64,000 nucleotides of DNA, taken from Hansschlegelia plantiphila. GTDB taxonomy: Bacteria > Pseudomonadota > Alphaproteobacteria > Rhizobiales > Methylopilaceae. Made by a program: the position numbers and the translations under genes. The stretch spans positions 388,001 to 452,000 of the forward strand of contig NZ_BSFI01000008.1 in the NCBI RefSeq assembly GCF_027922265.1, written 5' to 3'. This document shows positions 11,276 to 22,122 of the stretch, piece by piece (position 1 is the first letter of the stretch; every line of letters begins with the position of its first letter). Under the pieces are notes generated by a model. The model had not been told where the DNA came from. It did not search any database and saw only the letters and a program-made list of their open reading frames with translations.

Positions 11276-12544
11276 TCAGAGCTGGTCGCGCTGGTCGGTG
11301 ATGAGACGGGCGCCGCGCTGGAAGGTCGCGAAATCCCACACCCACTTGAACGCCACCATCAGTCGGTGGCGGGCGCCGATCAGGAAGTAGATGTGCGCCA
11401 CGCACCAGATGAGCCAGGCCATCAGGCCGGACATCTCGAGATAGGGCATCTTCATCACCGCCGATCGACGGCCGATGGTCGCGAAATCGCCCTGGTGACG
11501 GTAGCGGAACGCGCGTGGCGGGACGGCGCCGCGGGCGCGCGACGCGATGACGTCGGCGACATGCGCCCCCATCTGCTTCGCGGCCGGGGCGATGCCGGGC
11601 ACCGGTTTGCCGTCCGGCCGCTTCGCCGAAGCGGTGTCGCCGATGACGAAGATCTCCGGATGCCCTGGCACGCTGAGGTCGTCGTTGACGACGACCCGCC
11701 CGGCGTTGTCGCAGGCCGCCCCGATCCACTGCCCGGCTTCCGACGCAACGACGCCCGCAGCCCAGATCACGGTCGCAGCCTGCAGCCGGCCGCTTTCGAG
11801 ATCGACCCCCTCGTCGTCGCAGTTCGTCACGCGGGTGCTGGTGAGAACCTCGACGCCCATGCGCTCCAGCGACTTCTGGGTGTAGTCCGACAGATGCGGC
11901 GGGAACGACGGCAGCACGCGCGGACCAGCCTCGATCAGGATGACCCGGGTGGTGCGGGCGTCGATGCAGCGGAACTCCGAGGGCATGACCTGCCGCGCGA
12001 CCTCGATGATCGATCCGGCGAGCTCGACCCCGGTCGGGCCGGCGCCGACGATCGCGAAGGTCAGCAGCCGTTCGCGCTCGGCGTCGTCCTGCGCGAGCTC
12101 CGCGCGCTCGAAGGCGAGCAGCAGGCGGCGGCGGATGATCGTGGCGTCCTCCACGCGCTTGAGGCCCGGCGCCGACTTTTCCCATTCGTCATGGCCGAAA
12201 TAGGAATGCGTCGCGCCGGTCGCGAGGACGAGCTCGTCGTAATCGAGCGTCACGCTGTCGGCGATCACCTTCCTCGCCGCGACGTCGATTTCGGTGACCT
12301 TGCCGAGCAGCACGCGGGCGTTCTTCTGTTTGCGCAACACGTGGCGTATCGGCCAGGCGATGTCGCCGGGCGACAGCTCGGCTGTCGCGACCTGATACAG
12401 CAGCGGCTGGAAACAGTGATAGTTGTGGCGATCGAGCACCGTGACGTCGACATCCGCCTTGGCGAGCTTCATGGCGACGGTCAAACCGCCGAAGCCTCCC
12501 CCGACGATGACCACTTTCGGGCGGCCCGACGCTGCGAAGTCCAT
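11276..12544 (-). CDS. ndh: Type II NADH dehydrogenase-like FAD oxidoreductase
   Basis: 422 residues. The FAD-binding VVIVGGGFGGLTVA (about 11-24) and a second Rossmann motif FAIVGAGPTGVELAG (about 163-177) for NADH, plus YHCFQPLLYQVATAELSPGDIAWPIR near residue 45, are typical of non-proton-pumping NDH-2. GDTASA near residue 300 is the usual second FAD contact. The C-terminal region contains hydrophobic segments (about 385-412), consistent with membrane association. It would oxidise NADH and reduce quinone. Divergent from the CnoX-like gene. Confidence 0.88.
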   Translation of the reverse strand: MDFAASGRPKVVIVGGGFGGLTVAMKLAKADVDVTVLDRHNYHCFQPLLYQVATAELSPGDIAWPIRHVLRKQKNARVLLGKVTEIDVAARKVIADSVTLDYDELVLATGATHSYFGHDEWEKSAPGLKRVEDATIIRRRLLLAFERAELAQDDAERERLLTFAIVGAGPTGVELAGSIIEVARQVMPSEFRCIDARTTRVILIEAGPRVLPSFPPHLSDYTQKSLERMGVEVLTSTRVTNCDDEGVDLESGRLQAATVIWAAGVVASEAGQWIGAACDNAGRVVVNDDLSVPGHPEIFVIGDTASAKRPDGKPVPGIAPAAKQMGAHVADVIASRARGAVPPRAFRYRHQGDFATIGRRSAVMKMPYLEMSGLMAWLIWCVAHIYFLIGARHRLMVAFKWVWDFATFQRGARLITDQRDQL

Positions 12545-12800
12545 CTGTTCCGGCTCCTTCGACCTGAGGCGCCGCCATGCAGCAGAGAAGGAGGCGCGCG
12601 CAGGCGGCGTTCCGTTACCTTATCCTTGAACGTCTTTCATTAAGAGCGGCTGAAGGGGAAGACCACCCTTGCGCGCGGCGGCGTTGTGACCGAACAGCGC
12701 CGGCCGGGCGCCGCAATTGCATTCGCCAACAGCTTCCCCCATGTGTGGACCCGGACGAAAAAGGCGCGCCTGAACGCGCGTGCTCAACAGGAGACGCTGC

Positions 12801-13700
12801 ATGCTCGCCGCCGGGACCACGCCTGCCGCAGCCGCGTCCGACGGGCTGATCGTGGCGACCACAACCAAGACGTTCATGGCGGACGTCGTGCAGCCGTCGT
12901 CGTCGACTCCGGTGCTCGTCGACTTCTGGGCGCCGTGGTGCGGTCCGTGCAAACAGCTCACGCCGATCCTCGAGAAGGTGGTCAAGGCCGCCGGCGGTAA
13001 GGTGAGGCTCGCGACCATGAACATCGACGAGCATCCGGAGATCGCAGGTCAGCTCGGCATCCAGTCGATTCCGGCGGTGATCGCCTTCACGCGCGGACAG
13101 CCTGTCGACGGCTTCATGGGCGCGCTGCCCGAGGCGCAGGTGCAGGCGTTCCTGGAGCGAATCCTCGGCGAACCGATCGCCGACGAGGCAGGCGACCTGC
13201 TGGCCGACGCCGACGCGGCGCTCGAAGCCGGCGACGTCGCAGGCGCAGCGGACCTCTACACCGCGCTGCTCGCCGAGGAGCCCGAATCGGCTCCCGCGCT
13301 CGCGGGCCTCGCCCGCACACGGCTTGCAGCCGGCGATGTGGAGGGCGCCAAGGAAATCCTGGCCTCCGCTCCTGCGGGAGAGGCCGCGATCGCCGCGGTC
13401 AAGGCGCAAATCGAGATCGCCGAGCGCGCAGCCGCCGTCGGTGATCTCGCGCCCCTCGAAGCGAAGGTCGCGAACGATCCGTCCGATCACCAGACCCGCT
13501 TCGACCTCGCCGTCGGCCTCGCCGCCGCGGGGCTGAAGAAGGAGGCCGTCGGCCATATGCTCGAAATCGTTCGCCGCGACCGGGGCTGGAACGACGACGG
13601 CGCCCGCAAGGAGCTCGTGAAGCTGTTCGAGGCCTGGGGCCCTAAGGACGAGAACACCGTGGCCGGCCGCAAGCGGCTGTCGTCACTGCTGTTCGCGTGA
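12801..13700 (+). CDS. Thioredoxin-domain co-chaperone, CnoX/YbbN type
   Basis: 299 residues from ATG 12801, which has GGAG eight bases upstream (an in-frame GTG at 12780 does not). A thioredoxin domain with active-site WCGPCK (Cys47 and Cys50) occupies about residues 20-125; a TPR-like, alanine-rich helical region (about 135-295) follows. This architecture is CnoX/YbbN, a holdase that protects proteins from oxidation and hands them to GroEL and DnaK. Unlike the E. coli protein, both redox cysteines are present, so disulfide chemistry is possible. Next gene starts ten bases on. Confidence 0.87.
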   Translation: MLAAGTTPAAAASDGLIVATTTKTFMADVVQPSSSTPVLVDFWAPWCGPCKQLTPILEKVVKAAGGKVRLATMNIDEHPEIAGQLGIQSIPAVIAFTRGQPVDGFMGALPEAQVQAFLERILGEPIADEAGDLLADADAALEAGDVAGAADLYTALLAEEPESAPALAGLARTRLAAGDVEGAKEILASAPAGEAAIAAVKAQIEIAERAAAVGDLAPLEAKVANDPSDHQTRFDLAVGLAAAGLKKEAVGHMLEIVRRDRGWNDDGARKELVKLFEAWGPKDENTVAGRKRLSSLLFA

Positions 13701-13710
13701 TCTGACGCTC

Positions 13711-14382
13711 ATGGCTTCGAACGTCGTCTATCATAAGATCGAAGAGCTTCCCGGCGTCATCCCGGTGTTTCCGCTGCGAGCCGCCCTGCTGCTGCCGCGC
13801 GGAGAAATGCCGCTCAACGTCTTCGAACCTCGCTATCTCGCGCTGATCGACGACGCGATCCGCAACCAGCGGATCGTCGGCATGATCCAGCCCGACCCCG
13901 AATCCGGCGAGGATGAAGAACGCCCGGCGCTGGTGCGTATCGGCTGCGCGGGACGCCTGACCGCCTTCGCCGAGACCGGAGACGGCCGCTATCTCGTGAC
14001 GCTGACGGGCGTCGCACGGTTCCGCGTGGTCGAGGAGCTGTCGGTGATCACCCCCTACCGGCAGGTCCGGGCCGCCTTCGACGACTTCATCGCGGACCTC
14101 GCGCCCGGCGAGGGCCAGGACGACGTCGACCGAGAGGCGCTGCTCAAGACGCTGAAGGACTATCTCGCCGCCAACAATCTGGAGGCGGACTGGGACGGCA
14201 TCCGCCGCGCGCCCAACGAGGCGCTCGTCAACGCGCTGGCGATGATGAGCCCGTTCGGACCCCGCGAGAAGCAGGCGCTGCTCGAGGCGGCCGACCTGAA
14301 ATCACGAGCCGAGATCCTGGTCGCGGTGACTGAAATGGATCTGGCCCGCGCCAAGGGAGACGCGAGTTCGTCGCTGCAATGA
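13711..14382 (+). CDS. LON peptidase substrate-binding domain protein
   Basis: 223 residues, no protease domain. The Lon N-terminal fold is shown by [27 protein letters not shown] near residues 17-45 and the later [10 protein letters not shown] and [11 protein letters not shown] strands. Stand-alone LAN-domain proteins are conserved in alphaproteobacteria beside the YbbN-like gene; their role in proteostasis is inferred from the domain. It starts ten bases after the CnoX gene and its stop overlaps the next start (ATGA), so cnoX-LAN-trm112 form an operon. Confidence 0.88.
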   Translation: MASNVVYHKIEELPGVIPVFPLRAALLLPRGEMPLNVFEPRYLALIDDAIRNQRIVGMIQPDPESGEDEERPALVRIGCAGRLTAFAETGDGRYLVTLTGVARFRVVEELSVITPYRQVRAAFDDFIADLAPGEGQDDVDREALLKTLKDYLAANNLEADWDGIRRAPNEALVNALAMMSPFGPREKQALLEAADLKSRAEILVAVTEMDLARAKGDASSSLQ

Positions 14383-14585
14383 CAGATTCATCCGAAGACG
14401 GCCGCCGCTCGGGCGGCGTGGACCCCAAGCTTCTCGAGATTCTCGTCTGCCCTTTGACAAAGGCGACGCTGGTCTATGACGCCGAGCGGCAGGAGCTGAT
14501 CTCGAAGCCCGCCAAGCTCGCCTACCCCATCCGCGACGGCATCCCGATCATGCTGCCGGACGAGGCGCGCGCGCTCGAGGACTGA
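14379..14585 (+). CDS. Trm112 family small protein
   Basis: 68 residues; four-base overlap with the LAN-domain gene. [38 protein letters not shown] and DEAR match the Trm112/YcaR family (UPF0434). In many relatives a CPxCxG-type zinc site is degenerate; here only the single Cys-Pro remains, so zinc binding is doubtful. In eukaryotes Trm112 activates methyltransferases; a bacterial partner is not known. Confidence 0.88.
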   Translation: MTDSSEDGRRSGGVDPKLLEILVCPLTKATLVYDAERQELISKPAKLAYPIRDGIPIMLPDEARALED

Positions 14586-14588
14586 GGG

Positions 14589-15767
14589 TTATCCGCCGGA
14601 CGCCGCGGCCACGATCCTGCGCTTCAGGCCGGGAGTCCGGTCGACAAGCCCCATTCCGACATCGCGCAGGGTCCGGGCGGCCTCGGGCCTGAACAGCCGA
14701 TAGAGCGCGTCCGTCGTCGCGGCGAGGCTGGCGACGTCGAAGCGGCGCGCCCGCTCATAGGTCGCGAGCGTCGTCTGCGATCCGATATCCTCGCCGCGTC
14801 GGGCGGCGTCCGCGAGGATCGCGGACAGCGCGGCGACGTCGCGCAGCGCCGCGTTGAAGCCCTGTCCTGCAAGGGGATGCACGACGTGACCGGCGTCCCC
14901 GACGAGGACGACGCGCGGCGCGACGAAGCTCCTTGCGAGCAGGAAGCGGAGCGGGAACGACCCGCGCGGCCCGACAAGCCCGATCGCGCCATAGTCCGGC
15001 CCCGCCCGCCGCGCGACCTCGGCGACGAAGGCGGCGTCGTCGAGGCGGATGATCTCTTCTGCGACTGCGCGCTTCTCGCTCCAGACGAGCGACGACCTGT
15101 CGCCTCCGAGCGGCAGCATTGCGAAGGGTCCGCCGGGCAGGAAGTGCTGGACGGCGACGCCGGCATGCGGCGCCTCGTGGGACACGGTCGCCACGAGCGC
15201 GATCTGATCATAGGCGAATTCGCTGGTCGCGATCCCCGCGCGGCCCCGGATCGGCGAGCGCGCGCCGTCGGCCGCCGCCAGCAGCCGCGTCTCGACGTTC
15301 GCGCCTGAGCGCAGGGTGAGCGCCGCCCGGCCGGCGAGCGGCTCATGGCGCTCGATGGCGTCGGCGACGAGATTTACGCCTTCACGCTCCGCGCGATCGC
15401 GGAGCGCCGCCCGCAGATCCGCGTCGGGCGCCATGTGCGCGAAGGGTTCGTCCGACGCGGGCTCCGCAAGTTCGAGAAAGGTCGGGCGTATCGCGTCGTC
15501 GAGCCGGCTGTCGGTAATCCTCAGTCCTGCGACCGGCGTCGCATCGTCGGGCCAGGCGCCGATACTCTCCAGCAGACGTCGCCCGTCGGCCGCGATCATG
15601 GACGCGCGGGGTTCGGAGCGGGCGGGATGGCGGAGAGCCGGGTCGAAAACCGCGACCCTGAGGGAGGGGCCCAGTTCGCGCCTCAGCGCGAGCGCGAGCG
15701 CGAGGCCCGTCGGGCCTGCGCCGGCCACGGCGACGTCGAGCAAGTCCGGGGAGATCGATCCGCTCAT
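14589..15767 (-). CDS. UbiH/UbiF-family FAD monooxygenase
   Basis: 392 residues. FAD-binding VAGAGPTGLALALAL (about 14-28), the mid-sequence RSPIRGRAGI and GDAGHVVHPLAGQGFNAALRD (about 290-310) are the three blocks of the ubiquinone-ring hydroxylase family. It probably hydroxylates the ubiquinone ring; which position cannot be read from sequence because alphaproteobacterial members have mixed regioselectivity. It converges on the Trm112 gene with three bases between stops. Confidence 0.85.
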   Translation of the reverse strand: MSGSISPDLLDVAVAGAGPTGLALALALRRELGPSLRVAVFDPALRHPARSEPRASMIAADGRRLLESIGAWPDDATPVAGLRITDSRLDDAIRPTFLELAEPASDEPFAHMAPDADLRAALRDRAEREGVNLVADAIERHEPLAGRAALTLRSGANVETRLLAAADGARSPIRGRAGIATSEFAYDQIALVATVSHEAPHAGVAVQHFLPGGPFAMLPLGGDRSSLVWSEKRAVAEEIIRLDDAAFVAEVARRAGPDYGAIGLVGPRGSFPLRFLLARSFVAPRVVLVGDAGHVVHPLAGQGFNAALRDVAALSAILADAARRGEDIGSQTTLATYERARRFDVASLAATTDALYRLFRPEAARTLRDVGMGLVDRTPGLKRRIVAAASGG

Positions 15768-15801
15768 GCCCGCCTGACTAGCACGGAAAGCGGCGCGCCG
15801 G

Positions 15802-15984
15802 TCAGGCCGGCCGGCACTTCCACGACTTTACGATCCAGCCCGGGTGGTCCTGGCCCCACTCCACCACGGCCGGCTGACCGTTTACGAGGCAGGCGAGGGC
15901 CTGACCCGCGATCTCGATCCGCTCCTGCCGGCACTGCGCCGCGTCGGCTTGCAGACAGACGTTCATGACGATGGCGAACAGCAT
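15802..15984 (-). CDS. Small four-cysteine protein, unknown function
   Basis: 60 residues from ATG 15984 (CGGGAAG nearby upstream); an in-frame GTG at 16032 would add 16 residues but has no good ribosome-binding site. Cysteines at 10, 18, 32 and 57 with VCLQADAAQC and a C-terminal HPGWIVKSWKC recall a family of short Rhizobiales proteins that share a CL...QC...HP....KWKC pattern (from memory, not searched). The even cysteine count suggests disulfides or metal binding. Not in an operon with ubiH, which starts 35 bases further on. Confidence 0.6.
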   Translation of the reverse strand: MLFAIVMNVCLQADAAQCRQERIEIAGQALACLVNGQPAVVEWGQDHPGWIVKSWKCRPA

Positions 15985-16150
15985 CGATCGCTTCCCGGCC
16001 GCTTGATCCGCTGTCTTCGCGCCTTTTGCCACAGCGGATCACCCGCGCGCGGCCATTCGACAGGCGGCCGGGGTTGACGGCGCATGCGCAGCGGCGATCC
16101 TCCGCCGCGCGGCGCGAATCCGTCGATCCGCAGCGCTTCGAGGAGACGTC

Positions 16151-17008
16151 ATGTCGGCCGTGGAGAATCTTCTCGGCGTTCTCGCGCTCGAGCAGCTCGA
16201 GGTGAACCTCTTCCGCGGCCGGAGCCCTCAGACCGGATGGCAGCGCGTGTTCGGCGGACAGGTCGTGGGCCAGGCTCTGGTCGCGGCGACCCGCACGGTC
16301 GACGGGCCGCCGCCGCATTCGCTGCACGGCTATTTCATGCGGCCCGGCGATCCGGCGGCGCCGATCATCTATGAGGTCGACCGCATCCGCGACGGCCGCA
16401 GCTTCGTCACCCGCCGGGTGGTCGCAATCCAGCACGGTCATGCGATCTTCTCGATGTCGGCCTCGTTCCACCGCGACGAGGAGGGCTACGAGCATCAGAT
16501 GGACATGCCGGACGTGCCCCAGCCGGACCAGTTGCCGACCGAACAGGCGCTCAAGGAAACGCTGATGCCGACGATGCCGCGGGCGATCCGCAGCTATTTC
16601 GAGCAGGAGCGGCCCATCGAGCTCCGGCACGTCGATCCGATGCGCTACATCGACGGCAAGCCGCGCGATCCGCACCAGAGCGTGTGGATCAGGACGACCG
16701 GCCCGCTGCCGGACGACCCAGCGATCCATCAATGCGTGCTGGCGTACGCCTCCGACATGACTCTGCTCGACGCGGCGCTCGTGGCGCATGGAGAGAGCGT
16801 TTTCTCAGCCGACATCCAGGCTGCGAGCCTCGACCACGCCCTGTGGTTCCACAGACCGTTTCGAGCAGACGGCTGGCTGCTCTACACCCAGGACAGCCCA
16901 TTCGCGGGCGGGGCGCGCGGTTTCACGCGGGGCCGGATCTATGCGGAAAGCGGCGAACTTGTGGCGTCCGTCGCACAGGAGGGGCTCATCCGGCGCCGCA
17001 CAAAGTGA
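16151..17008 (+). CDS. tesB: Acyl-CoA thioesterase II
   Basis: 285 residues, the standard TesB length, formed by two hot-dog domains. RVFGGQVVGQALVAA (about 35-50), HSLHGYFMRPGDP (about 57-69) and SLDHALWFHRPFRADGWLLY (about 228-250) are diagnostic. The catalytic Asp lies in SDMTLLD, and the Thr/Ser and Gln positions are in the C-terminal hot-dog (ASLDH and VAQEGLIR). Hydrolyses medium/long acyl-CoA. A strong GAGGAG sits five bases before the ATG. Confidence 0.95.
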   Translation: MSAVENLLGVLALEQLEVNLFRGRSPQTGWQRVFGGQVVGQALVAATRTVDGPPPHSLHGYFMRPGDPAAPIIYEVDRIRDGRSFVTRRVVAIQHGHAIFSMSASFHRDEEGYEHQMDMPDVPQPDQLPTEQALKETLMPTMPRAIRSYFEQERPIELRHVDPMRYIDGKPRDPHQSVWIRTTGPLPDDPAIHQCVLAYASDMTLLDAALVAHGESVFSADIQAASLDHALWFHRPFRADGWLLYTQDSPFAGGARGFTRGRIYAESGELVASVAQEGLIRRRTK

Positions 17009-17655
<647 letters not shown>

Positions 17656-17704
17656 GGCGCGGCCGACGCCCTTTTCCCTTTAGAAGTCCTCGGGAGTTCA
17701 CTCG

Positions 17705-19057
17705 ATGAAACTGGGTTCCGTACTACGCTGGGGAGCGCCGGCCCTGGCCGCAGGCCTCCTGATCGCGGCCACCGCCTACGCGCAGGACGCGGCCGCGCCG
17801 GCCGCAGCCGCCGAAGCCGCTCCGACGGTCAACAAGGGCGACACGACCTGGATGATGATTTCCAGCGTGCTCGTGCTGCTGATGACCATTCCTGGCCTCG
17901 CGCTGTTCTACGGCGGCCTCGTCCGCGCCAAGAACATGCTGTCGGTGCTGATGCAGGTCTCCACCATCGCCTGTTTGATGATGGTCGTCTGGGTGATCTA
18001 CGGCTACAGCCTCGCCTTCGGCGACGGCGGCGCCTTCATCGGTGACTTCTCCAAGGTCTTCCTGGCGGGCATCACGCCTGACTCGACCTCAGCGACCTTC
18101 ACGAAGGGCGTCGCGATCCCGGAATACGTGTTCGTCTGCTTCCAGATGACCTTCGCGGCGATCACCCCGGGCCTGATCATCGGCGGCTTCGCCGAGCGCA
18201 TCAAGTTCTCGGCGGCGATCCTGTTCGCCGTGCTCTGGGGCACCTTCGTCTACTTCCCCGTCGCCCACATGGTCTGGTCGGCGAACGGAATGGTGTTCGG
18301 CTGGGGCGGCCTCGACTTCGCCGGCGGCACCGTGGTGCACATCAATTCGGGCGTAGCCGCGCTGGTCGGCGCGATCCTGCTCGGCAAGCGCACCGGCTAT
18401 GGCAAGGACATCATCGCCCCGCACAACCTGCCGATGACCCTGATCGGCGCCGGTCTGCTGTGGGTCGGCTGGTTCGGCTTCAACGCAGGCTCGAACCTCG
18501 AGGCGAACGGCGTCACCACCCTGGCGCTGCTCAACACCTTCGTCGCCACTGCGGCCGCCGGCCTCGTCTGGATGTTCGTTGAGTGGGGCGCCAAGGGCAA
18601 GCCGAGCATGCTTGGCCTGGCCTCCGGCGTCGTCGCCGGCCTCGTCGCCATCACGCCCGCCGCCGGCCTGTCCGGCCCGATGGGCGCGATGGTGCTGGGC
18701 GGCGTCGCGGCGGTCGTGTGCTTCATCTTCTGCACGAGCGTCAAGAACGCGCTCGGCTATGACGACAGCCTCGACGTCTTCGGCATCCACGGCATCGGCG
18801 GCATCATCGGCGCCATCGGCACCGGCATCGTCGTCAGCCCCGATCTCGGCGGCGTCGGCGTCGCCGACTACACGATGGCGGGCCAGGTGCTGACCCAGAT
18901 CAAGGCGGTCGCCGTGACCGTCGTCTGGACCGGCGTCGGCAGCCTGATCCTGTTCAAGATCGTCGACGTTCTCGTCGGTCTCAGGGTCACGGTCGACGCC
19001 GAGCAGGAAGGCCTCGACATCATCTCGCACGGCGAGCAGGCCTACCACGCCAGCTGA
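17705..19057 (+). CDS. amtB: Ammonium transporter
   Basis: 450 residues with a cleavable signal peptide (to about AYAQ, residue 27) and eleven predicted membrane helices, as in Amt/Rh channels. The twin-histidine pore is visible in PVAHMVWS and DVFGIHGIGGI. Upstream PII (glnK) is expected to plug the channel under nitrogen sufficiency. The C-terminal tail (LRVTVDAEQEGLDIISHGEQAY) is the conserved PII-contact segment. A strong terminator follows 40 bases downstream. Confidence 0.96.
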   Translation: MKLGSVLRWGAPALAAGLLIAATAYAQDAAAPAAAAEAAPTVNKGDTTWMMISSVLVLLMTIPGLALFYGGLVRAKNMLSVLMQVSTIACLMMVVWVIYGYSLAFGDGGAFIGDFSKVFLAGITPDSTSATFTKGVAIPEYVFVCFQMTFAAITPGLIIGGFAERIKFSAAILFAVLWGTFVYFPVAHMVWSANGMVFGWGGLDFAGGTVVHINSGVAALVGAILLGKRTGYGKDIIAPHNLPMTLIGAGLLWVGWFGFNAGSNLEANGVTTLALLNTFVATAAAGLVWMFVEWGAKGKPSMLGLASGVVAGLVAITPAAGLSGPMGAMVLGGVAAVVCFIFCTSVKNALGYDDSLDVFGIHGIGGIIGAIGTGIVVSPDLGGVGVADYTMAGQVLTQIKAVAVTVVWTGVGSLILFKIVDVLVGLRVTVDAEQEGLDIISHGEQAYHAS

Positions 19058-19097
19058 ACGGCTACGCGCCGGCCGCGCGAGCGGCCGGCGAACGACG

Positions 19098-19127
19098 AGG
19101 GCCCCGATCATGTCGGGGCCCTTTTTC
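19098..19127 (+). terminator. Rho-independent terminator of glnK-amtB
   Basis: Perfect 9-bp stem GGGCCCCGA (19099-19107) with TCGGGGCCC (19113-19121), loop TCATG, followed by TTTTT. Confidence 0.9.
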
Positions 19128-19357
19128 GTTTCCGCGAGCCGGCGACGAGGTGGCCAAACACCGGACCGACACTCTTTCGCGCCGGGGGTAAGCCCGCCTT
19201 AACCCTCTTCCGCCTAGGTTTCGCAACGATCGTTCTCGAGTCGATCGAGCGCTCACCAGGGATTGGCGTCGCAGATGCAGGTACCGAGCGGAACCCAGGA
19301 CGCCCCCGCGTTCGCCGTTCGCCGTTACGGCCGCGTTGATCCGGCCGGGAGTATCCG

Positions 19358-21943
19358 ATGACCATGCGCGCCATCAGGCCTCGCCCGCGCGGATTTCAGC
19401 CCGCCGTCCTGCCCGACGCGGTCCGCGCCATGCTGATCCGCCGCGCGACCGAACTGGGCGGCTTGGCGCTTGTCGGCCTCTCTGCGCTCGCCGGCGTCGC
19501 GCTCGCGACGTGGTCGGTGCAGGATCCGAGCCTCAGTCACGCCACCGACGGCCCCGTGCACAATCTCCTTGGCGCGCCGGGCGCGGTGATCGCCGATGTC
19601 CTCACCCAGGCCTTTGGGCTCGCGGCCTGCAGCTTCGTCCTGCCGATCGCCGTGTGGGGCTGGACGCTCATGACGCGCCGCGCCGTCGAACGCGAGAAGT
19701 TGAAGGTCATCGCCTGGCCGATCGCCGCTATCCTGCTCGCAGGCGTCGCCGGGGTGTTTCCCGCCCCCGCTTCCTGGCCGCTGCCGACCGGCCTCGGCGG
19801 CGTCCTCGGGGACCTTTTTTCAGTCGCGGCCGGGGCGGTGGGCCTGACGGGCGCAGTCGGCGGCGGCGTCGCGGGCGCTTCGATCGGTCTGCTCGGCCTC
19901 GTCGCGTTCGGACTTTCTATCGGCGCGATCGCGCCGAGCGAACGCGACCCTCAGGCGCCCCGGCCCTCGGCCAGGCGCGAACCCGCCATCGCCGCGTCGC
20001 GCGGAACGGCCCCCGCCGCTGTGGCCCCGGAGGTTCCGGATTATGAGGAGGAGGACGACGACCGCCGGCTGGTCTCGCTCGGCCTGCTGACGCACTGGGC
20101 GCTGTCGGCCAAGGCGGCGGTTTCTCGGACGCTGTTCCGCAGCCGCGACGGCGAACCGGAGGATGAACGCGCGCTGTCGAAGATCCTCGCCCGTGCGAGC
20201 GGCGAGCCGGATGATTTTCGCCCCCCCGCCCGGCGCGAACCTGGGTTCCGCGCAGGCGACGATGTCAATCTCGACGGCGACCCGGTGCTTCGCGTCGGCG
20301 GCCGCGGCGAGCCGTCGGAGCCTGCGTCCGCCCGCGTGGCGCCCGTTCCCGGCGCGCTGCGGGCAGGCCGCCGCGCCGCCCGCGAGGCGCAGCCTTCGCT
20401 GCTCGATCGGGACGCCTACGAGCTGCCGCCGCTCGCGCTGCTGGCCGAGCCGCGGAAGGGCGCGAGCCCGGTCGTCAGCCAGGACGCGCTTGAACAGAAC
20501 GCCCGGCTCCTGGAAGGCGTGCTCGAGGATTACGGCGTCCGCGGTTCGATCATCAATGTTCGGCCCGGCCCGGTCGTCACGCTCTATGAGCTCGAACCCG
20601 CCCCAGGCATCAAGTCATCGCGCGTGATCGGCCTCGCCGACGACATCGCCCGCTCGATGAGCGCGGTCGCCGCCCGCGTCGCGGTGATCCCCGGCCGCAA
20701 CGCGATCGGCATCGAGCTGCCGAACGCCCGCCGCGAGACCGTCTACCTGCGTGAGCTGCTGGCCTCCGCCGACTTCGAGAAGGCCAAGATGCGGCTGCCG
20801 CTCTGCCTCGGCAAGACGATCGGCGGCGAACCGGTCATCGCCGAGCTCGCCCGCATGCCGCATCTGCTGATCGCCGGCACCACAGGCTCGGGCAAGTCGG
20901 TCGCGATCAACACCATGATCCTGTCGCTGCTCTACCGGCTGAAGCCGGAGGACTGCCGGCTGATCATGATCGACCCGAAGATGCTCGAGCTTTCGGTCTA
21001 TGACGAGATCCCGCATCTGCTGACTCCCGTCGTCACCGACCCGAAGAAGGCTGTGGTGGCGCTGAAATGGGCGGTCCGCGAGATGGAGGACCGCTACCGC
21101 AAGATGTCGAAGCTCGGCGTCCGCAACATCGACGGCTTCAACGCCCGCGCCAGCCAAGCGCTCGAGAAGGGCGAAGCGATCACCCGCACGGTGCAGACCG
21201 GCTTCGATCGCGAAACCGGCGAGGCGATCTACGAGCAGGAGGTGATGGAGATCGGCAAGCTGCCGTACATCGTCGTGATCGTCGACGAGATGGCGGATCT
21301 GATGCTCGTCGCCGGCAAGGAGATCGAGGGCGCGATCCAGCGCCTCGCCCAGATGGCCCGCGCCGCCGGCATCCACATCATCATGGCGACGCAACGTCCC
21401 TCGGTCGACGTCATCACCGGCACCATCAAGGCGAACTTCCCGACCCGCATCTCCTTCCAGGTCACGTCCAAGATCGACAGCCGCACCATTCTCGGCGAAA
21501 TGGGCGCCGAGCAGCTGCTCGGCCAGGGCGACATGCTGCACATGCAGGGCGGCGGCCGCATCTCCCGCGTGCACGGGCCGTTCTGCTCCGATCAGGAGGT
21601 CGAGGCCGTCGTCGCTCACCTCAAGAAGCAGGGACGCCCGTCCTATCTCGACGCGGTGCTGGCGGAAGACGACGAAAGCGAAGCGGCCGAGGACGGCGCG
21701 GTGTTCGACAAGGGCTCGTTCGGCGACGAGAACGCCGACGTCTACGACCAGGCGGTGGCCGTGGTCTTACGCGACAAGAAGTGCTCGACCTCCTACATCC
21801 AGCGCCGCCTCCAGATCGGCTACAACCGCGCCGCGTCGCTGGTCGAGCGCATGGAGAAGGAAGGCGTGGTGGGCCCCGCGAACCACGCGGGCAAGCGCGA
21901 GATCCTACTGGAAGGCGGCGAGCGGGACGAGGACGCGGCTTGA
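19358..21943 (+). CDS. ftsK: DNA translocase FtsK
   Basis: 861 residues. The N-terminal third has four membrane segments (about 25-50, 75-100, 120-140, 160-195), then a proline/acid-rich linker and the motor with Walker [11 protein letters not shown] near residue 510 and Walker [11 protein letters not shown] near 640. The winged-helix gamma domain at the C-terminus ([24 protein letters not shown] region) reads KOPS polarity. It moves chromosome ends to the septum and activates XerCD at dif. GGGAG lies six bases before the ATG. It is separated from lolA by the accessory island. Confidence 0.96.
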   Translation: MTMRAIRPRPRGFQPAVLPDAVRAMLIRRATELGGLALVGLSALAGVALATWSVQDPSLSHATDGPVHNLLGAPGAVIADVLTQAFGLAACSFVLPIAVWGWTLMTRRAVEREKLKVIAWPIAAILLAGVAGVFPAPASWPLPTGLGGVLGDLFSVAAGAVGLTGAVGGGVAGASIGLLGLVAFGLSIGAIAPSERDPQAPRPSARREPAIAASRGTAPAAVAPEVPDYEEEDDDRRLVSLGLLTHWALSAKAAVSRTLFRSRDGEPEDERALSKILARASGEPDDFRPPARREPGFRAGDDVNLDGDPVLRVGGRGEPSEPASARVAPVPGALRAGRRAAREAQPSLLDRDAYELPPLALLAEPRKGASPVVSQDALEQNARLLEGVLEDYGVRGSIINVRPGPVVTLYELEPAPGIKSSRVIGLADDIARSMSAVAARVAVIPGRNAIGIELPNARRETVYLRELLASADFEKAKMRLPLCLGKTIGGEPVIAELARMPHLLIAGTTGSGKSVAINTMILSLLYRLKPEDCRLIMIDPKMLELSVYDEIPHLLTPVVTDPKKAVVALKWAVREMEDRYRKMSKLGVRNIDGFNARASQALEKGEAITRTVQTGFDRETGEAIYEQEVMEIGKLPYIVVIVDEMADLMLVAGKEIEGAIQRLAQMARAAGIHIIMATQRPSVDVITGTIKANFPTRISFQVTSKIDSRTILGEMGAEQLLGQGDMLHMQGGGRISRVHGPFCSDQEVEAVVAHLKKQGRPSYLDAVLAEDDESEAAEDGAVFDKGSFGDENADVYDQAVAVVLRDKKCSTSYIQRRLQIGYNRAASLVERMEKEGVVGPANHAGKREILLEGGERDEDAA

Positions 21944-22122
21944 GGGTGACAAGGTAAGCGGAAGTCGGCTGCCCGCCGGTTAGCGCCACGGGCGGACGTT
22001 TGCATCCCTTCGGGAAGCGGCCTTCAGGTCCAATCGTCCTTCATGTACGGTGCTTCGATCGTCGGCGAACGGTCGGCCTCGCTACACGCGATAGCGGCTC
22101 GCGGCGCGACACAGGACAACCA

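Noticed and set aside
19290..19319. GGAAC followed by CGTT upstream of ftsK as an EcfG promoter
   Set aside because: The spacers to the two CGTT copies are 14 and 21 bases, outside the 16-17 that EcfG needs.
22000..22122. Longer start for the first ABC-3C gene
   Set aside because: No ribosome-binding site at 22000; GTG 22123 has AGGA at the right spacing and the nuclease motif lies just after.
21960..22122. tRNA-like attachment site bordering the island on the left
   Set aside because: No tRNA or direct repeat to the right flank was visible by eye; a proper repeat search would be needed.
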